The notes: a model not told the origin generated them from the sequence alone. Counted from the stretch's first letter, positions 42,054 through 52,347 are shown. The stretch is 64,000 bases of DNA from Paracamarosporium sp. OC-R06-R3 (GCA_019828545.1 JACVRA010000394.1:1-64000); one strand, 5' to 3'. Program-made: numbers and translations.

Positions 42054-43679
42054 TCATATTGGTATCCTGTCGGCGACGGAAAGCCAGAAGGCGCATCTCT
42101 TTTCCAGCTGATCTACCCTGCCGTTGAGTATCTCTCCGCTGCGAATAACAAATTGTTCACCTTCCTTCAGCAGTGGGACACGCAGTACGTTGCTATTTGT
42201 GACTTTGTGCGCATTCGGATCCCCGGTCTGTACGAAGGATGCCATGGCGCCTGCGTAGGCTGTGTAGGTCAGTGGATCCGATTGTTGCACCGCGTTGAGC
42301 TGGTTCCAGTAGATGGTGTCTGAGGCGTGCTTGGCGGGCGAAATGGTGTACTCGATCAGCGAGCCTTTCTTCGCCGACGCGGAAAGCCAATACGCGGGGC
42401 AGGCGAGCTGCACGTCTCGATATACGAGCCCTGCGCGCGTGTACGATGTGTTGTTCCAGGTTATCTCCTCGGCGGACCCGTCCTCTGGGTACATGGCCTT
42501 CAGTTTCTGGATCTCGGCTCCGCGGAGATCGGGAAGGTATCCGCTGAGCCAGGCATCGAAACTTGCGGACGAGGAGTTGAAGCCTCCCGCTCCGGAGGCA
42601 TTGTTGAGGCCCGGCGGAATGAAGTTCTCGCCTTCGTGGAGGTTGTAGGATGTTAGGAGTAGCTCGGCGTTGAGCGATTTGCGCGCGATAGCAGACGAGA
42701 GCGGAAGCGTGAGGAAGGAGTCGTCGATTACTGGGCCCCAGGTGAAGCTGCTGGTTGTGTATTGCTGGCTTGTTGTCAACTTCAAGCTGATGTCTCTCAG
42801 TGTCTGCACGTCGACGCTCTTCAGGCACGCCACTTCGTCTGTTGCATTGGCGCATCCTACGCCTTGGACTACGGTGCTGTACAGCGCCTCGTTCTCTTGG
42901 CTGTCGTACCGGTATGTCTTTGGCCAATACGGACTACTACTCATTGCTTTGTTGAACAGCTTCTTTCCGCGGTTCCCCGTGGCGATGGTCTGTGCGACGA
43001 CGCTGCCTCCTCCAGCACTTTGTCCCCATATGGTGACATTCTTGGGATCGCCACCAAACTTGTTGATATTGGCCTGGATCCATTCCAGCGCCGCTTTTTG
43101 GTCAAGCAAGCCGGTGTTTAGATCTGTCTCGCGGTTCTCAGCGATCTTCCTTCCGGAAAGGAAGCCGAAGACGTTGGTGCGGTAGTTGCTATACACGACG
43201 ACGTAGTCGTTGAGCTGGGAGACATTCAGGACGGGAAATCCCGAGGGCGGGATGGCGAAGGAGGCGCTGCCTTGGATGAAGCCGCCGCCATAGAATGTCA
43301 ACAAGACTGGACGCAGGCCGTGGTTGGCTCCTTTTACTGATGCCGTCCAGGGCCGCGAATACACACCGAGATACAAACAATCTTCGGACCCGTTGACGGT
43401 GCGTTGGGGACACATGTCGAAGGCTTGATCTGTGTTGTACGTGCCATTGGCGATGGGAGCCGGTGGCTGGGGCGCGCGGAACCGGTTCTTGCCTGCTGTC
43501 GACGCAGCGAACGGGATTTTGCGATAATAAGTCAGGTTATACGGGGAACTGTATGCGCCGCTGAAGGACCCGTAGCCAAGTTTCACAGTGGGAGCAGTCA
43601 CGGGTGTGGGCGATGCGAGGATTGAAGGAACTGACAACAAGAGCAGGAAGAGAAGACGTGCGACAAACGAGGACGCCAT
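42054..43679 (-). CDS. Secreted type-B carboxylesterase/lipase
   Basis: 541 aa, single exon, start MASSFVARLLFLLLLSVPSI with signal peptide cleavage near LAS-PT. Carboxylesterase type B fold (PF00135): SEDCLYLGVYS (about 98), the oxyanion motif TFYGGGF (His of HGGG is Tyr), QKAALEWIQANINKFGGDP, and the nucleophile elbow GQSAGGG with Ser221. The acidic residue is probably in HEGENF and the His in KHASDTIYW. Numerous N-glycosylation sites fit an extracellular enzyme. Its substrates are presumably esters outside the cell; family members hydrolyse diverse lipids, plant esters and xenobiotics. It is the second GC-rich, clearly intact gene beside KNL1 and converges with it. Confidence 0.92.
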   Translation of the reverse strand: MASSFVARLLFLLLLSVPSILASPTPVTAPTVKLGYGSFSGAYSSPYNLTYYRKIPFAASTAGKNRFRAPQPPAPIANGTYNTDQAFDMCPQRTVNGSEDCLYLGVYSRPWTASVKGANHGLRPVLLTFYGGGFIQGSASFAIPPSGFPVLNVSQLNDYVVVYSNYRTNVFGFLSGRKIAENRETDLNTGLLDQKAALEWIQANINKFGGDPKNVTIWGQSAGGGSVVAQTIATGNRGKKLFNKAMSSSPYWPKTYRYDSQENEALYSTVVQGVGCANATDEVACLKSVDVQTLRDISLKLTTSQQYTTSSFTWGPVIDDSFLTLPLSSAIARKSLNAELLLTSYNLHEGENFIPPGLNNASGAGGFNSSSASFDAWLSGYLPDLRGAEIQKLKAMYPEDGSAEEITWNNTSYTRAGLVYRDVQLACPAYWLSASAKKGSLIEYTISPAKHASDTIYWNQLNAVQQSDPLTYTAYAGAMASFVQTGDPNAHKVTNSNVLRVPLLKEGEQFVIRSGEILNGRVDQLEKRCAFWLSVADRIPI

Positions 43680-43898
43680 TTGCGACTTGATTTGCGAACG
43701 TACCGCATACTAAGAAGCCCATGATATGAAGGCCTTAAAGCATGTTATATATAACCACGGGAGGCCATGCGGACGCAGAAGCTGTTTTAGCCTCTTTCTC
43801 CGCAATGGCCCATCTTCGGTCCGGGGTTCGCGGGGCAGAAAACCTGGAGAGCGGAGCATCGTGACGATTGCATGTCCCTTCCCTGGAGTGTTTCCTCG

Positions 43899-43943
43899 GT
43901 ACATTCTCTACCGAGCGATGCGGAACTAGCTGGGATGGATACA
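43899..43943. repeat. 45-bp duplicated segment, copy 1
   Basis: CGGTACATTCTCTACCGAGC plus GATGCGGAACTAGC recurs at 46431-46479 with two small differences after AACTAGC (TGGGATGGATACAGG versus GGACATGGATACAGG). Same orientation. Confidence 0.85.
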
Positions 43944-44232
43944 GGCTAAGAAGATGTAGTTCGGACGATGGAGACGTTGACAGAATTCTTCCGGTGCGCA
44001 TCGTTGGGCCGTGTTTGCGTCCCGCCATTAGCGTTGTGCCGTTCAATTGGGCAGAATAGCCCGAGAGCCCTATAATGTCGTGCATGCCTCACTCTATATT
44101 TGCTAATAACACTATCTTAGATGCACGACGCATCCTTTGTGAGGTCGCTGGTTCTGGAACAATAAGGTGGACTACCAGGGAGGGGGTATAATGGAGGGCA
44201 AGGCCCCGAGCTCACGAGCCACGCGAAACATC
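43944..44232. other. Intergenic
   Basis: No gene recognised; probable promoter of the carboxylesterase lies at 43680-43900 just upstream of this stretch. Confidence 0.4.
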
Positions 44233-45400
44233 TCAAACTTTGACATTTCGAAGCCATCTTAATCCATTCCTCAAAGGTAAATGTTTCCTCAAAGGGCTGT
44301 TTAATCGTGAAAGATGGCTAATTATATCGTCAAGGGAAATTCGTAAAGAAGGGTCCTTTCTAGTAGCAGCTGAAGCAATGACGCTGAGTCGAGACTTTTC
44401 AAACCTGTCAGATGAAGCATGTGCCAATTCGCACAGCAGTTTCCCAAGAGCCCAGATGTCGTTCCGCACTCGCGAGTCCATGTCCTCAGATAGCGGATCT
44501 GAGATAAAAAGCATCTCAGGTGCTAGCCATGCGCGAGCTGTACCCCCAATACCGCTAATATCGGCAAGAATAGCATCGTGCTCTGCACTGATGAGAACGT
44601 TGGATGGTTTGAGGTCCATGTGGGTTATGCCACGCTGATGGAGGTGGTCGAGTGCTTGAGCGATCTGCAATGCCCATTTTTGCCATGGCGAGGCAGTCCG
44701 GGGAATCGACTGTGCGGCATTCTGAAGTGCAGCCTCTAGCGTGCTGTTAGAATGATACTCGAGAAGGATTCCCCTTAGGACGGTTGAGCTCTTTGTTCCT
44801 ACGGTTCCAGTCATTGTGGTATCGGGCTGCATGGTTTGATATGGGTTTTGGGAGACGACGGCACCAACTAGCTGCACTATGCCTGTTAGGCCTCGACATA
44901 GCTGTAGGTTTTGAAGTTCTTTGTAAAGTACTTGACTGTCGCGTGGCATATACAAAGCCTTCTCAACTTCCTTGAACACGAGGGGCCCATTGCCGCTAAT
45001 GAAGTGCGCTTCGTGTACGCCATCGCTGAGTTCGCGTGTCTTTCTAATTTCCAAAATGGACGTAGTCGGAACATTAATGCTAGAACTAAGGGTTGGAAAT
45101 TGGACGTGGTATGGGTCTTCCCGTAGACAGAGTAGTAATTCGGTGTGGAGGGGATAATATTCGCTGCTGGGGCCTGGGACGGACTTCAACGGTAGGGCGT
45201 TTCCATGGAAAACAGAATCCGTCTGATAGGGTGAGGGGGTGGTGTCATTGTCTCGCCTGATGAGAAGCTCCGTCGCCTGGTCATCCAAGAGCTGTAAGCG
45301 GTCGAAATCGAGACAGAGGCAAAGATTCGCAAGATCTTGACGCCGTATTTCCTTTCCTACACGAGCCACCCCATCCGAGTGCAGTGAACCCTCGAAAGTG
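44233..45400 (-). CDS. Protein kinase-like gene, 5' end unresolved
   Basis: The open frame from about 45421 to 44233 encodes a kinase domain at its C-terminal half. The ATP-binding Lys is in GPLVFKEVEK, the hinge is GILLEYHSNSTLEAALQNAA, and the catalytic loop ITHMDLKPSNVLI keeps Asp and Asn. The DFG triad is replaced by DIS in AILADISGIGGTA. The lower lobe has WLAPEMLFISDPLSEDMDSR and NDIWALGKLLCELAH. The N-terminal part starts TFEGSLHSDGVARVGKEIRR and LANLCLCLDFDRLQLLDDQA. No in-frame ATG occurs before the kinase domain itself, so a 5' exon must lie above 45400, or the copy is 5'-truncated. Because the Asp of the metal-binding triad is present (DIS), activity is possible. Confidence 0.65.
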
Positions 45401-46160
45401 ACTGTTACATGTCGCTTTGAGCTTCATAATGGAAAATGAATGGATGCGGTTTCACCGCAAAATTGTGCGAGCAGAAGGATTATGTTGAAGGCCTCGGTGG
45501 TCCTGCATGCACGCCTGTTGCCTGGTGCAGTCTCCATGGTAATCGTATTTATTCCTGCGCCAGCGCAACGCCAACTCTCAGTGGCTGTCACGAAAGTTCA
45601 CCGAAACTCGCCCTGGAAACATTGTCGACTCGACACGCGCATCCCGACATAGCAGCGACGGAGCTTCTACTGCCAGCATCTGCTGAACTCATTAATCAAT
45701 TCGAGAAGCAGGGAAAGTTGCGCAGCGACGAGGCTGTTCGAGTGTACGCCGTCCACACCAATCCAAGGTCGCAATGACAACTGCGAGCCAATTCGGTAAG
45801 CAATTCGGGCGGTTGGCGCACTTGCGATAGATTTTGGTCCAGGCAAAACTGCGAATCGCGTCCTCGATCGTGCATGAGCAATCTTGCAGAGCTTTGAGGA
45901 ACGGTGCTGGCCAGTCAGACGTATCCCACAGACATGGCCTCACTGCATCGGCTCAGCGTCGCCGTCACCTCCTCCAGGAACGGTTCATCGATGCCTTGCC
46001 TAGGCCCCAGCACAGCATCAGACGGCGGTGGTAACGGTTGTGGATCCTAGCAGGACACGCTGCGCGGATGAACGTTGAGGGACAAATACGGCGCCTCTCG
46101 AGCTGCCCTCCTCAAGCACAAGATCCCACCCTTGCGACGACGTCTCTAGGAGCCCAGAGT
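45401..46160. other. Gene-poor stretch
   Basis: Short overlapping frames only. One plus-strand piece (45660-45775, ELLLPASAELINQFEKQGKL) is protein-like but isolated. Confidence 0.4.
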
Positions 46161-46400
46161 CTCATATGCCGTCGCCGATACGCACCGAGGTCCTGCGCCA
46201 GTAAGAGGGAGATGCGCCGCTGCCATCCAGTGAATCTGCTGACGCGGAGGCAGACGCGCTGCTTGCGCCACTAGAATTCAGTCAACATGACGGTGCGGAG
46301 AAGTGATTCAGTCAAGATAACAGTGTAGAGACAGGCGCTGCCTGCGTCGCTAGGATTTAGTCGACATGATGGCGTGGAGAAGCGATTCAGTCAAGATGGC
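46161..46400. repeat. Diverged minisatellite related to 36340-36660
   Basis: Units such as TTCAGTCAACATGACGGTGC and GATTCAGTCAAGATAACAGT with GGAGAAG spacers, in inverse orientation to the 36-kb array. The 5' part ATGCCGTCGCCGATACGCAC and GGGAGATGCGC(C/T)GCTGC recur at 63727-63760. Confidence 0.6.
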
Positions 46401-46430
46401 TATCGGTTGTTGTGCTGCTAGGTAGCTCGC

Positions 46431-46479
46431 CGGTACATTCTCTACCGAGCGATGCGGAACTAGCGGACATGGATACAGG
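46431..46479. repeat. 45-bp duplicated segment, copy 2
   Basis: Second copy of 43899-43943, same strand, 2.5 kb away. Confidence 0.85.
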
Positions 46480-46556
46480 CAGCGGCGAATGAACGAGTTG
46501 TTGACGGCAAGGTGCTGAGATTCTATATTGTTAGCCTAGTCACGCGTCCCAACACC

Positions 46557-46799
46557 CTACATCACACGCCACAATACTAGCAGTGCAGCGTAGAAGCATG
46601 CGCGAGAAACGAATATGAGAAAATTGCCGTGATGCATATGTTGGGAGCGTGGCTGGGGAGGCGAGTTAGGTGGGGGAGGCGAGTTAGGTGGGGGCGGCGA
46701 TTTGGGTGGGGGTGGCCCGGAAACGCTAGCCACGGAGGCGACTACCCCGAAGGTCGCGGTCATGGTCATGGACACGGTCGTGTCTAAGGCTCTATTCAC
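46557..46799 (-). CDS. Possible small Pro-rich protein (weak)
   Basis: 80 codons from an in-frame start: a short N-terminal part (VSMTMTATFGVVASVASVS), a (PPPPNS) repeat encoded by 46640-46720, then a hydrophobic end (FLIFVSRACFYAALLVLW). The repeat DNA is GGGGAGGCGAGTTAGGT-like and G-rich, so the open frame could simply be a product of the repeat. No homolog is recognised. Confidence 0.25.
   Translation of the reverse strand: MNRALDTTVSMTMTATFGVVASVASVSGPPPPKSPPPPNSPPPPNSPPQPRSQHMHHGNFLIFVSRACFYAALLVLWRVM
46640..46720. repeat. G-rich tandem repeat, about 19-bp unit
   Basis: GGGGGAGGCGAGTTAGGTG repeats about four times with change. Runs of four to five G on the plus strand could form a G-quadruplex. 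Confidence 0.7.
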
Positions 46800-47402
46800 C
46801 GGATGATAATTCTAATCTAATCAGTGGACGGATGTGGTGGGCAAACGAACATCGGCGCGAGCGGCCGGCTAAGAGAAAACCAGCTTTCAAGTCATTGGTT
46901 TGCGATGGCGCCTACATTGCTGCTACTATTCCGGGACCGATGAGCTTATAAATGTTCGAACGATTGGGTCTACAATTGAATGTAGAACAAGCACAACGAG
47001 CGATCAGTATTACGCATAGTTAGTAGGTGCATTCAGGCTACATAATGTCTATCTTTTCCTCTCACAATGCCCTCTAAATGCTATCTAGATTCACATAGCT
47101 CTTGTCTTTCCCTCTGCACCTTCTGTAAACACCAAACTGACACAGAATATAGGTTCGCGCCATGTGCCCAAGCCGCGCATGCGCTGACTTTGCGCTAGTC
47201 GGTGGCCCGGCAATTAGCGATTGATGAAATCCCCGGATACCTTAGCCACAATTTCGCGAATGCTTCGAACGCAGAGGCTAATGATGTCTCCTCTGTGTTC
47301 TAATAACAGGATGACTGTAAATACACAGGATTTGCAAGAGACGGTGTGAAACAACCGAGCAAATCCATGCGTATTCAATCGTGTCTCGCAAGTCATTCGT
47401 CA
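46800..47402. other. Intergenic
   Basis: 600 bp without a supported gene, downstream of the gene ending at 47403. Confidence 0.5.
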
Positions 47403-48473
47403 CTATAAGAGGTCGTGTATTGCAACGAAGACTTCGCCTTCTCCACAAGATATTGCTCTCTTTAGACATTGGTTCAGGTCCAAGTTTCCCCATGTTTTAG
47501 TGATTTCTGTCCCGGGAGGGAATTTGTGAATCGCTGAATCGAACTCGCAAGGTTTGCGAAACTTTAGATTGCTGCTAACCGCAAAGATGGCAACATCTGT
47601 TCTGTCTAATAGTGAAGTTTTCTTAGACGGGTCCAAGAGTTTCGCACACTCTTCGCCTTTGAGATCCCCTTTAGCGTGCAGTGCCCTAAAGCCGGGCTCC
47701 AGATATGTCTTGTAAATTGAGGACTTTTTGATGAGATCTGAACGTTGCTTCTCTAGTTCCTCGAAAGGCGGCTCGTCCAGGAAATAAGGAGGGAGAGTGG
47801 TACTACCAACGATCCAGGACCCCTCATAATAAGCAGCACATATTAATGTTGGGAATAATTCTTTGATACTCCAGCCCCCCTCCCTCGGTACTGCGTTCTT
47901 GATGGCGGTTCTCACTTGCTTTACTAGACATAGTCAGCGGGTTACAACAAAGTCAAACACTAATGCCTTACCAATTTGTCTGACAGATCCTTGATCAACG
48001 CGTTGTTGAACAAGACAACAGTCCAAGACGTATTCGTAAACTATTGTAGGTGGATAGTAGCCATTGTGACCAGAACGTTCCACGATATTCGGGAAGTTGT
48101 TTCTCAACGTCTGAAGGCTATGTTCCAGTTCAGTTCGATATGCTTCTATTTCTTGAACGGAGACTTTGAGTGCGACCTTGATTTCAGGTGCGACCTGCGT
48201 GATTCCGGCGTCCCAGTGCGACAGGAATAGGTGCTTCCACGCAACGACGCTTGAGAAAAGGTCTTGTGTATAAAGCGTGTGAATCTCTAGCGGTCGGTTG
48301 GCTGCATTGTGGCGGTATAGTCCATCAAAGATATGCACGCACAAAAGCAGTTTTCGTAACCGTTCACTGATTTTTGGTGCTATTTCCTTTATGTCGCCTT
48401 GGGGGATTTCGCCCATATGGATAGAGGCTAAATCATATCGGTGGTGCGCACGCCGTCGCGACATGGCAGGCAT
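47403..48473 (-). CDS. Uncharacterised protein, two exons
   Basis: 340 aa from ATG 48473 (MPAMSRRRAHHRYDLASIHM); exons 47972-48473 and 47403-47923, joined G|TA to give QIVKQVRTAIKNAV. The N-terminal half is helical and charged (ISERLRKLLLCVHIFDGLYR, EIKVALKVSVQEIEAYRTEL). The second half includes GGWSIKELFPTLICAAYYEG and ends LNQCLKRAISCGEGEVFVAI with HDLL. No signal peptide, membrane segment or known catalytic motif was seen. It is oriented like its neighbour at 48808-49956 but 335 bp apart. I do not recognise it. The clean intron and lack of stops argue for a real gene. Confidence 0.65.
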
Positions 48474-48807
48474 TGTGATGCGTACGTTGGCTTCGGTGTT
48501 GTGCAGATAAAGATTGAAGTGCCTTAGGGTTGAGCAGGCGAAGGGTACAGTGTGTTATTTGGTATGGAGCAGGCAAAGGGTGCGGTGCTTTTATTTGGTG
48601 TTGGGCAAGCGAAAGTTGAAGTGCTTCGAGGCTGCAGACCAGTTGTCGAGGCTGCAAGGTCGAGTCAACCTGAGAGTCATCGAAGCCCTCGAATCATCAC
48701 TGTGATGGCGTGGCTCACATCTATGGGCATGTCAACCGCGGCACTAGCTGTGTGTTTGCACGGGCGAAAGCGCAGAATCATGGCACCGTTTAAGATAAAC
48801 TCGATAG

Positions 48808-49956
48808 CTAAGTACGCTTTGGCACTATTATGTCTATACGCTCTGCGCTGCGGCAGAAGACCCAGGTCCTGTTTCTGCAATCGTTGAGGTCCAGGCCCAA
48901 ATAATAGACACCCCTCCTTTCCGGTTCCCACGTACAATCATAGTGATGGTATCGCTCATCATAAGGCTGGGACTCCTCGTGAACGTCAGGATACATCCGC
49001 ATCCCACTAATTGGGATGGCATAGATTCCTTCAATCCGATCATTCACGATTTTGCCAACTGCCGCGTAAGGCATATCACCATATATATCTCCGGTGTCCC
49101 CTTCGAGTCTTCCAAGGTGCACTAGCTTTGTCAAGACTGGAGACGTCGTTTGTGTAGTATCTAACAATAGGTTCGTGTCGGTGACCGCGAGCCTGTGCAA
49201 TTCAGATGCTTGATCGTTGGAGGGTTTGGAAATGTCTTCGTAGGTGTATATGAACGGTCCCATAGCCCACTTAAGTGCACGACGATTAACCTCCTTTTCG
49301 CCGAGATGTTCTGGGACATAGTACGGAACATGGAAGAATTTCTTCATCGTTACTTTGGTCGACGCATCTTCGACATGACCAGAGCGCCAACGCTTCTGCC
49401 AATGTCCCAGGGATATATTATCCCTCATATCAAGCGCAGTCGCGTTATCCCAGACTCGTGTGACAAGGTCGCTAACATTTATTTTTCTAGCGCGTCTCTC
49501 CAGCCACTTGTAGTACTCTGTCATAATAATGTCCGTGTCGGTTTCGTTTAGGTTATAACGATCTCGAAGCTTCTGCCTGATTGATGGCGGCGCTTCGGAG
49601 GAAGCATTTTCTTCCGCCCTGAACTCTTCGAAATCGGGGGAGAGGTCAGTGGGAACCGATGGTAGGTGGGCCCACGGGCAGAGATTTTGAGACATCTCAA
49701 TGACTTGTGTTGAACTAACAAAGTAAGTGATGTACCCAATGCAAGCAACAAGCATATATAAGGCACTGATAGGATACGCACGGAGGATTCGGATATTCTC
49801 TACGGACAGAAATTTGCGGCCACCCGTTGACGATTCACGGCCATCTAATATAGACTCTCGACCACCCAAATCACTCTTAGCATACCCTACTTTGAATAGA
49901 ACATCAAAAACAAGCCAGAAATTACGTATTTCGATCCTAGTTCCTACTTCGAACAT
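48808..49956 (-). CDS. Uncharacterised protein with one membrane segment
   Basis: 382 aa, single exon, start MFEVGTRIEIRNFWLVFDVL. A hydrophobic stretch near residue 60-82 (AYPISALYMLVACIGYITYF) predicts one membrane span. The larger C-terminal part is soluble and has KLRDRYNLNETDTDIIMTEY, KWAMGPFIYTYEDIS, IYAIPISGMRMYPDVHEE and a Cys/Trp-rich ending (CTWEPERRGVYYLGLDLNDC). N-linked sites (NASS, NETD, NVSD, NATA) suggest that the C-terminal part faces the lumen or outside. I do not recognise the family. Confidence 0.65.
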   Translation of the reverse strand: MFEVGTRIEIRNFWLVFDVLFKVGYAKSDLGGRESILDGRESSTGGRKFLSVENIRILRAYPISALYMLVACIGYITYFVSSTQVIEMSQNLCPWAHLPSVPTDLSPDFEEFRAEENASSEAPPSIRQKLRDRYNLNETDTDIIMTEYYKWLERRARKINVSDLVTRVWDNATALDMRDNISLGHWQKRWRSGHVEDASTKVTMKKFFHVPYYVPEHLGEKEVNRRALKWAMGPFIYTYEDISKPSNDQASELHRLAVTDTNLLLDTTQTTSPVLTKLVHLGRLEGDTGDIYGDMPYAAVGKIVNDRIEGIYAIPISGMRMYPDVHEESQPYDERYHHYDCTWEPERRGVYYLGLDLNDCRNRTWVFCRSAERIDIIVPKRT

Positions 49957-50339
49957 TAACTCTATACAGCGTAGTCATAGGACGTTGATATCACAGGTAG
50001 AAGCATGTGGAGAACACGCGACAAAAGGTATATTGAAATGGCTGAGAATCCATATCAGGCAGCTGCGAATCATCCATGGGTTGACCGAGACTCATCCATG
50101 GGTTGGCCGAGACTATCTCACCATCTTGATCTAATCGAGGTCAAAGTCCTCATATTACTGCTGCGCTATATCTTACCAGACTACCAAATGATACTAGAGG
50201 AATAGTAATCGCGCAAATTGGCAAAAGCTGATTTCATGGTTTGTTATTATATCTTACCAGATTTCGTACTCTCAACTATAATACATCATGTAATTAAGGC
50301 GGTATGATAAGACTTGGAAGCTGAGTAAACCTATGTAGT
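49957..50339. other. Intergenic
   Basis: Includes a 17-bp duplicated motif CATCCATGGGTTG at about 50072 and 50094. Partly AT-rich. No gene recognised. Confidence 0.4.
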
Positions 50340-50590
50340 ACTATGGCTACGTATGATAAGTAAGGCTGCCTTCTCAGCACTAGAATCTCCTTATAATGTA
50401 ACGTATCAATGATGATGTACGCAATTTGAGAGGCCTGCCTTCTTAGCACTAGAATCTCCTTATAATAAGTAAGGCTGTCTTCTCAGCGCTAGAATCTCCT
50501 CATAACGTAACGTATCAATGATTATGCCTGTCTTCTCAGCACTGGAATCTCCTCATAACGTAACGTATCGATGATTATGTACGCGATCCA
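50340..50590. repeat. Tandem repeat, four copies of CTTCTCAGCACTAGAATCTCC units
   Basis: The core TTCTCAGCACTAGAATCTCC occurs at about 50371, 50430, 50471 and 50530, each followed by T(T/C)ATAA and mostly by CGTAACGTATCAATGATTAT. Unit spacing varies from 41 to 60 bp. Non-coding. Confidence 0.85.
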
Positions 50591-50637
50591 AGGGAGCTAC
50601 ATTCTATGTAAGAAATCACCTTTTCAAGTAGAAGCAC

Positions 50638-50800
50638 GAGACGCGTGAACAATGAAGAGCCTCTATCTTCGGCCAGCTTAGATCCGCGAGAGACGTCTGA
50701 ACAATGGAGAGCCCCAATCTTCGGCCAGCCAGCTTAGATCTGCGAGAGACGCCTGGACAATGGAGAGCCTCTATCTTTGGCCAGCCAGCTTAGATCTGCT
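50638..50800. repeat. Tandem repeat, three copies of about 57 bp
   Basis: GAACAATGAAGAGCCTCTAT then TTCGGCCAGCTTAGATC(C/T)GCGAGAGACG repeats three times (50648, 50697, 50755) with a GCCA insertion in the second and third units. Confidence 0.85.
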
Positions 50801-51459
50801 CGAGCCTGCTCGATCTCTCGCATACGTACAATCATTCTATTACGGCTTGTGGTTCATCGTGAGGGGTACATGAAAGCGTGTGGACAAAGGGATGATGGTC
50901 ATGACGACGGATATCCAGAGTGCGGTGGTGGTTCCGTTTTGTCACCCGGCGGAGGAGCATGTGGGTCCGCTAACATCTTCCACAGACCAGTCCGGCGGCA
51001 CCTGTGGAGCCATTGCGAGTCGAGGCGTTGAAAGGCAAAGACAAGAAGTGAGATGAATGAATGAGGGTGAAGGTGTTGGTGGAGCGGCAATTGAAGTTGT
51101 GGCGTCTCATCACTTGCATCGACAAGACTACGGCGAGGCGCGGTGATTGAAGTCGTGGTGTCTCATCGTCAAGAATACGACGAGGCGGGCTGATAGTCGG
51201 TAGGAACATGTGTAGGCAACCAATTGCTTTGTATTCAGGGCGGTAACGTGTACAAGTCATGGATGAGGCAGATCACATTGGTGAAGCAACGAATTGGGTT
51301 GCGCGTCCGTTTTGAAGTTGCCTAGAGATGGGCGTCCTGCACAGAGAGGCGAGCACCAAAGGATTGCAGAGGAAGATGGAAGGGCGACGGTGAACAGTCA
51401 GTCGCCTGCATGAAGGAATTGACCAGGGAAAGATGCGGCGAGGCTGGGGCAAGGCTGCG
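50801..51459. other. Gene-poor stretch
   Basis: Short frames only. GAAGT(T/C)GTGG(C/T)GTCTCATC is duplicated at about 51091 and 51149. Confidence 0.4.
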
Positions 51460-51690
51460 GCGGGATTGTTGCAAGGCTGCAGCGGGGGGTTGTTGCGAAC
51501 GTCGTCACTTCCTTCCTTGACCGCTGCACTTGGGTCGCGAGTCGACGGCGGTTGGACCTAAGCGAGCGAGCAAGCACCGACGCGTCGGTATTCTTTCGTG
51601 ATGGATGCGATTGCCTCTTCTGAAGCGGGGAGGAATGCGCCAAAGTAGAAGGATGGGTCGAGCCCAGTCTGCGGTCAATGGTCACTCATA
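51460..51690. repeat. Dispersed repeat, copy A
   Basis: Shares GGACCTAAGC(G/A)AGC(G/A)AGCA, TCTTCTGAAG(C/T)GGGGAGGAA, TGCGCCAAAGTA and GGATGGG(T/C)CGAGCCC with 53310-53600. The 53-kb copy has about 40 extra bases between the first two blocks. Confidence 0.8.
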
Positions 51691-51959
51691 TTATTGGGTT
51701 TCGTAATATCTTGGCAAGCGCGCCGACTGCAACTGCTGCTTTGAGGGCGTACGCAGCCTTACCCACTCCGGGTCCTGCACCCCGCACACAAAGCGTGTCT
51801 GTGCAGTACTGGCGCGAGGAGGCTGCGCTCAAGCCAGCACCAAAGACCAGGAGCGCATATTCAGTCACTCGGCGCTAGTTTGGTGCGCCAAGCCGATCAA
51901 CGCCGAACGCGCCAGCACGCGCCAGCACGCTCCACACTGAACAAGCACCGTAGATTGAA

Positions 51960-52347
51960 CAAGCACCGTAGATTGATCAGGGGCGATGGATACAGCCAGC
52001 GATGGATATGGCCTGCGACAATGGATACAGCCAGCGGCGATGGATACAGCCAGCGTCGATGAATAGAGTCAACAGCGATGAATAGAGTCAACAGCGATAG
52101 ATAGAGTCAATAGCAATGGATAGAGTCTGCGGCGATGCATAGAATCAGCGACGATGGACAGGGCCAGCAAATAGGCCAGCAGAATAAAGGACAACACCAA
52201 AAGTCCGTCATGACTCATAGAAGAAGTTCGCGAGAGCGTTAGCGAGCGTGCACGGACGAAAAGTATCAACTTTGCAGGGCAACAACAGCACTTTCTACAG
52301 CCGTAAAACCCCCGATCGGAAGGTAAAATAAAGTTAGAGGCGATTTT
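51960..52347. repeat. Minisatellite plus repeat block, copy 2 (short form)
   Basis: GATGGATACAGCCAGCG-type units (51975-52185) then the block shared with 37172-37560, lacking about 230 bp present there. Same orientation. It ends at GTTAGAGGCGATTTTTGCGC, where homology with 37 kb stops. Confidence 0.85.

Noticed and set aside
42193..43185. Frames of 244 (minus) and 171 (plus) codons in the carboxylesterase region
   Set aside because: They overlap the clear 541-residue carboxylesterase in other frames and have shadow composition (Arg- or Ser-rich).
44233..45369. Reading the GTG at 45369 as a start codon
   Set aside because: Fungal nuclear genes do not normally start at GTG; the frame simply continues upstream, so a missing 5' exon is more likely.
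50360..50800. CRISPR-like array
   Set aside because: Repeats are irregularly spaced, the sequence is eukaryotic, spacers are partly repeats too and no cas genes exist.
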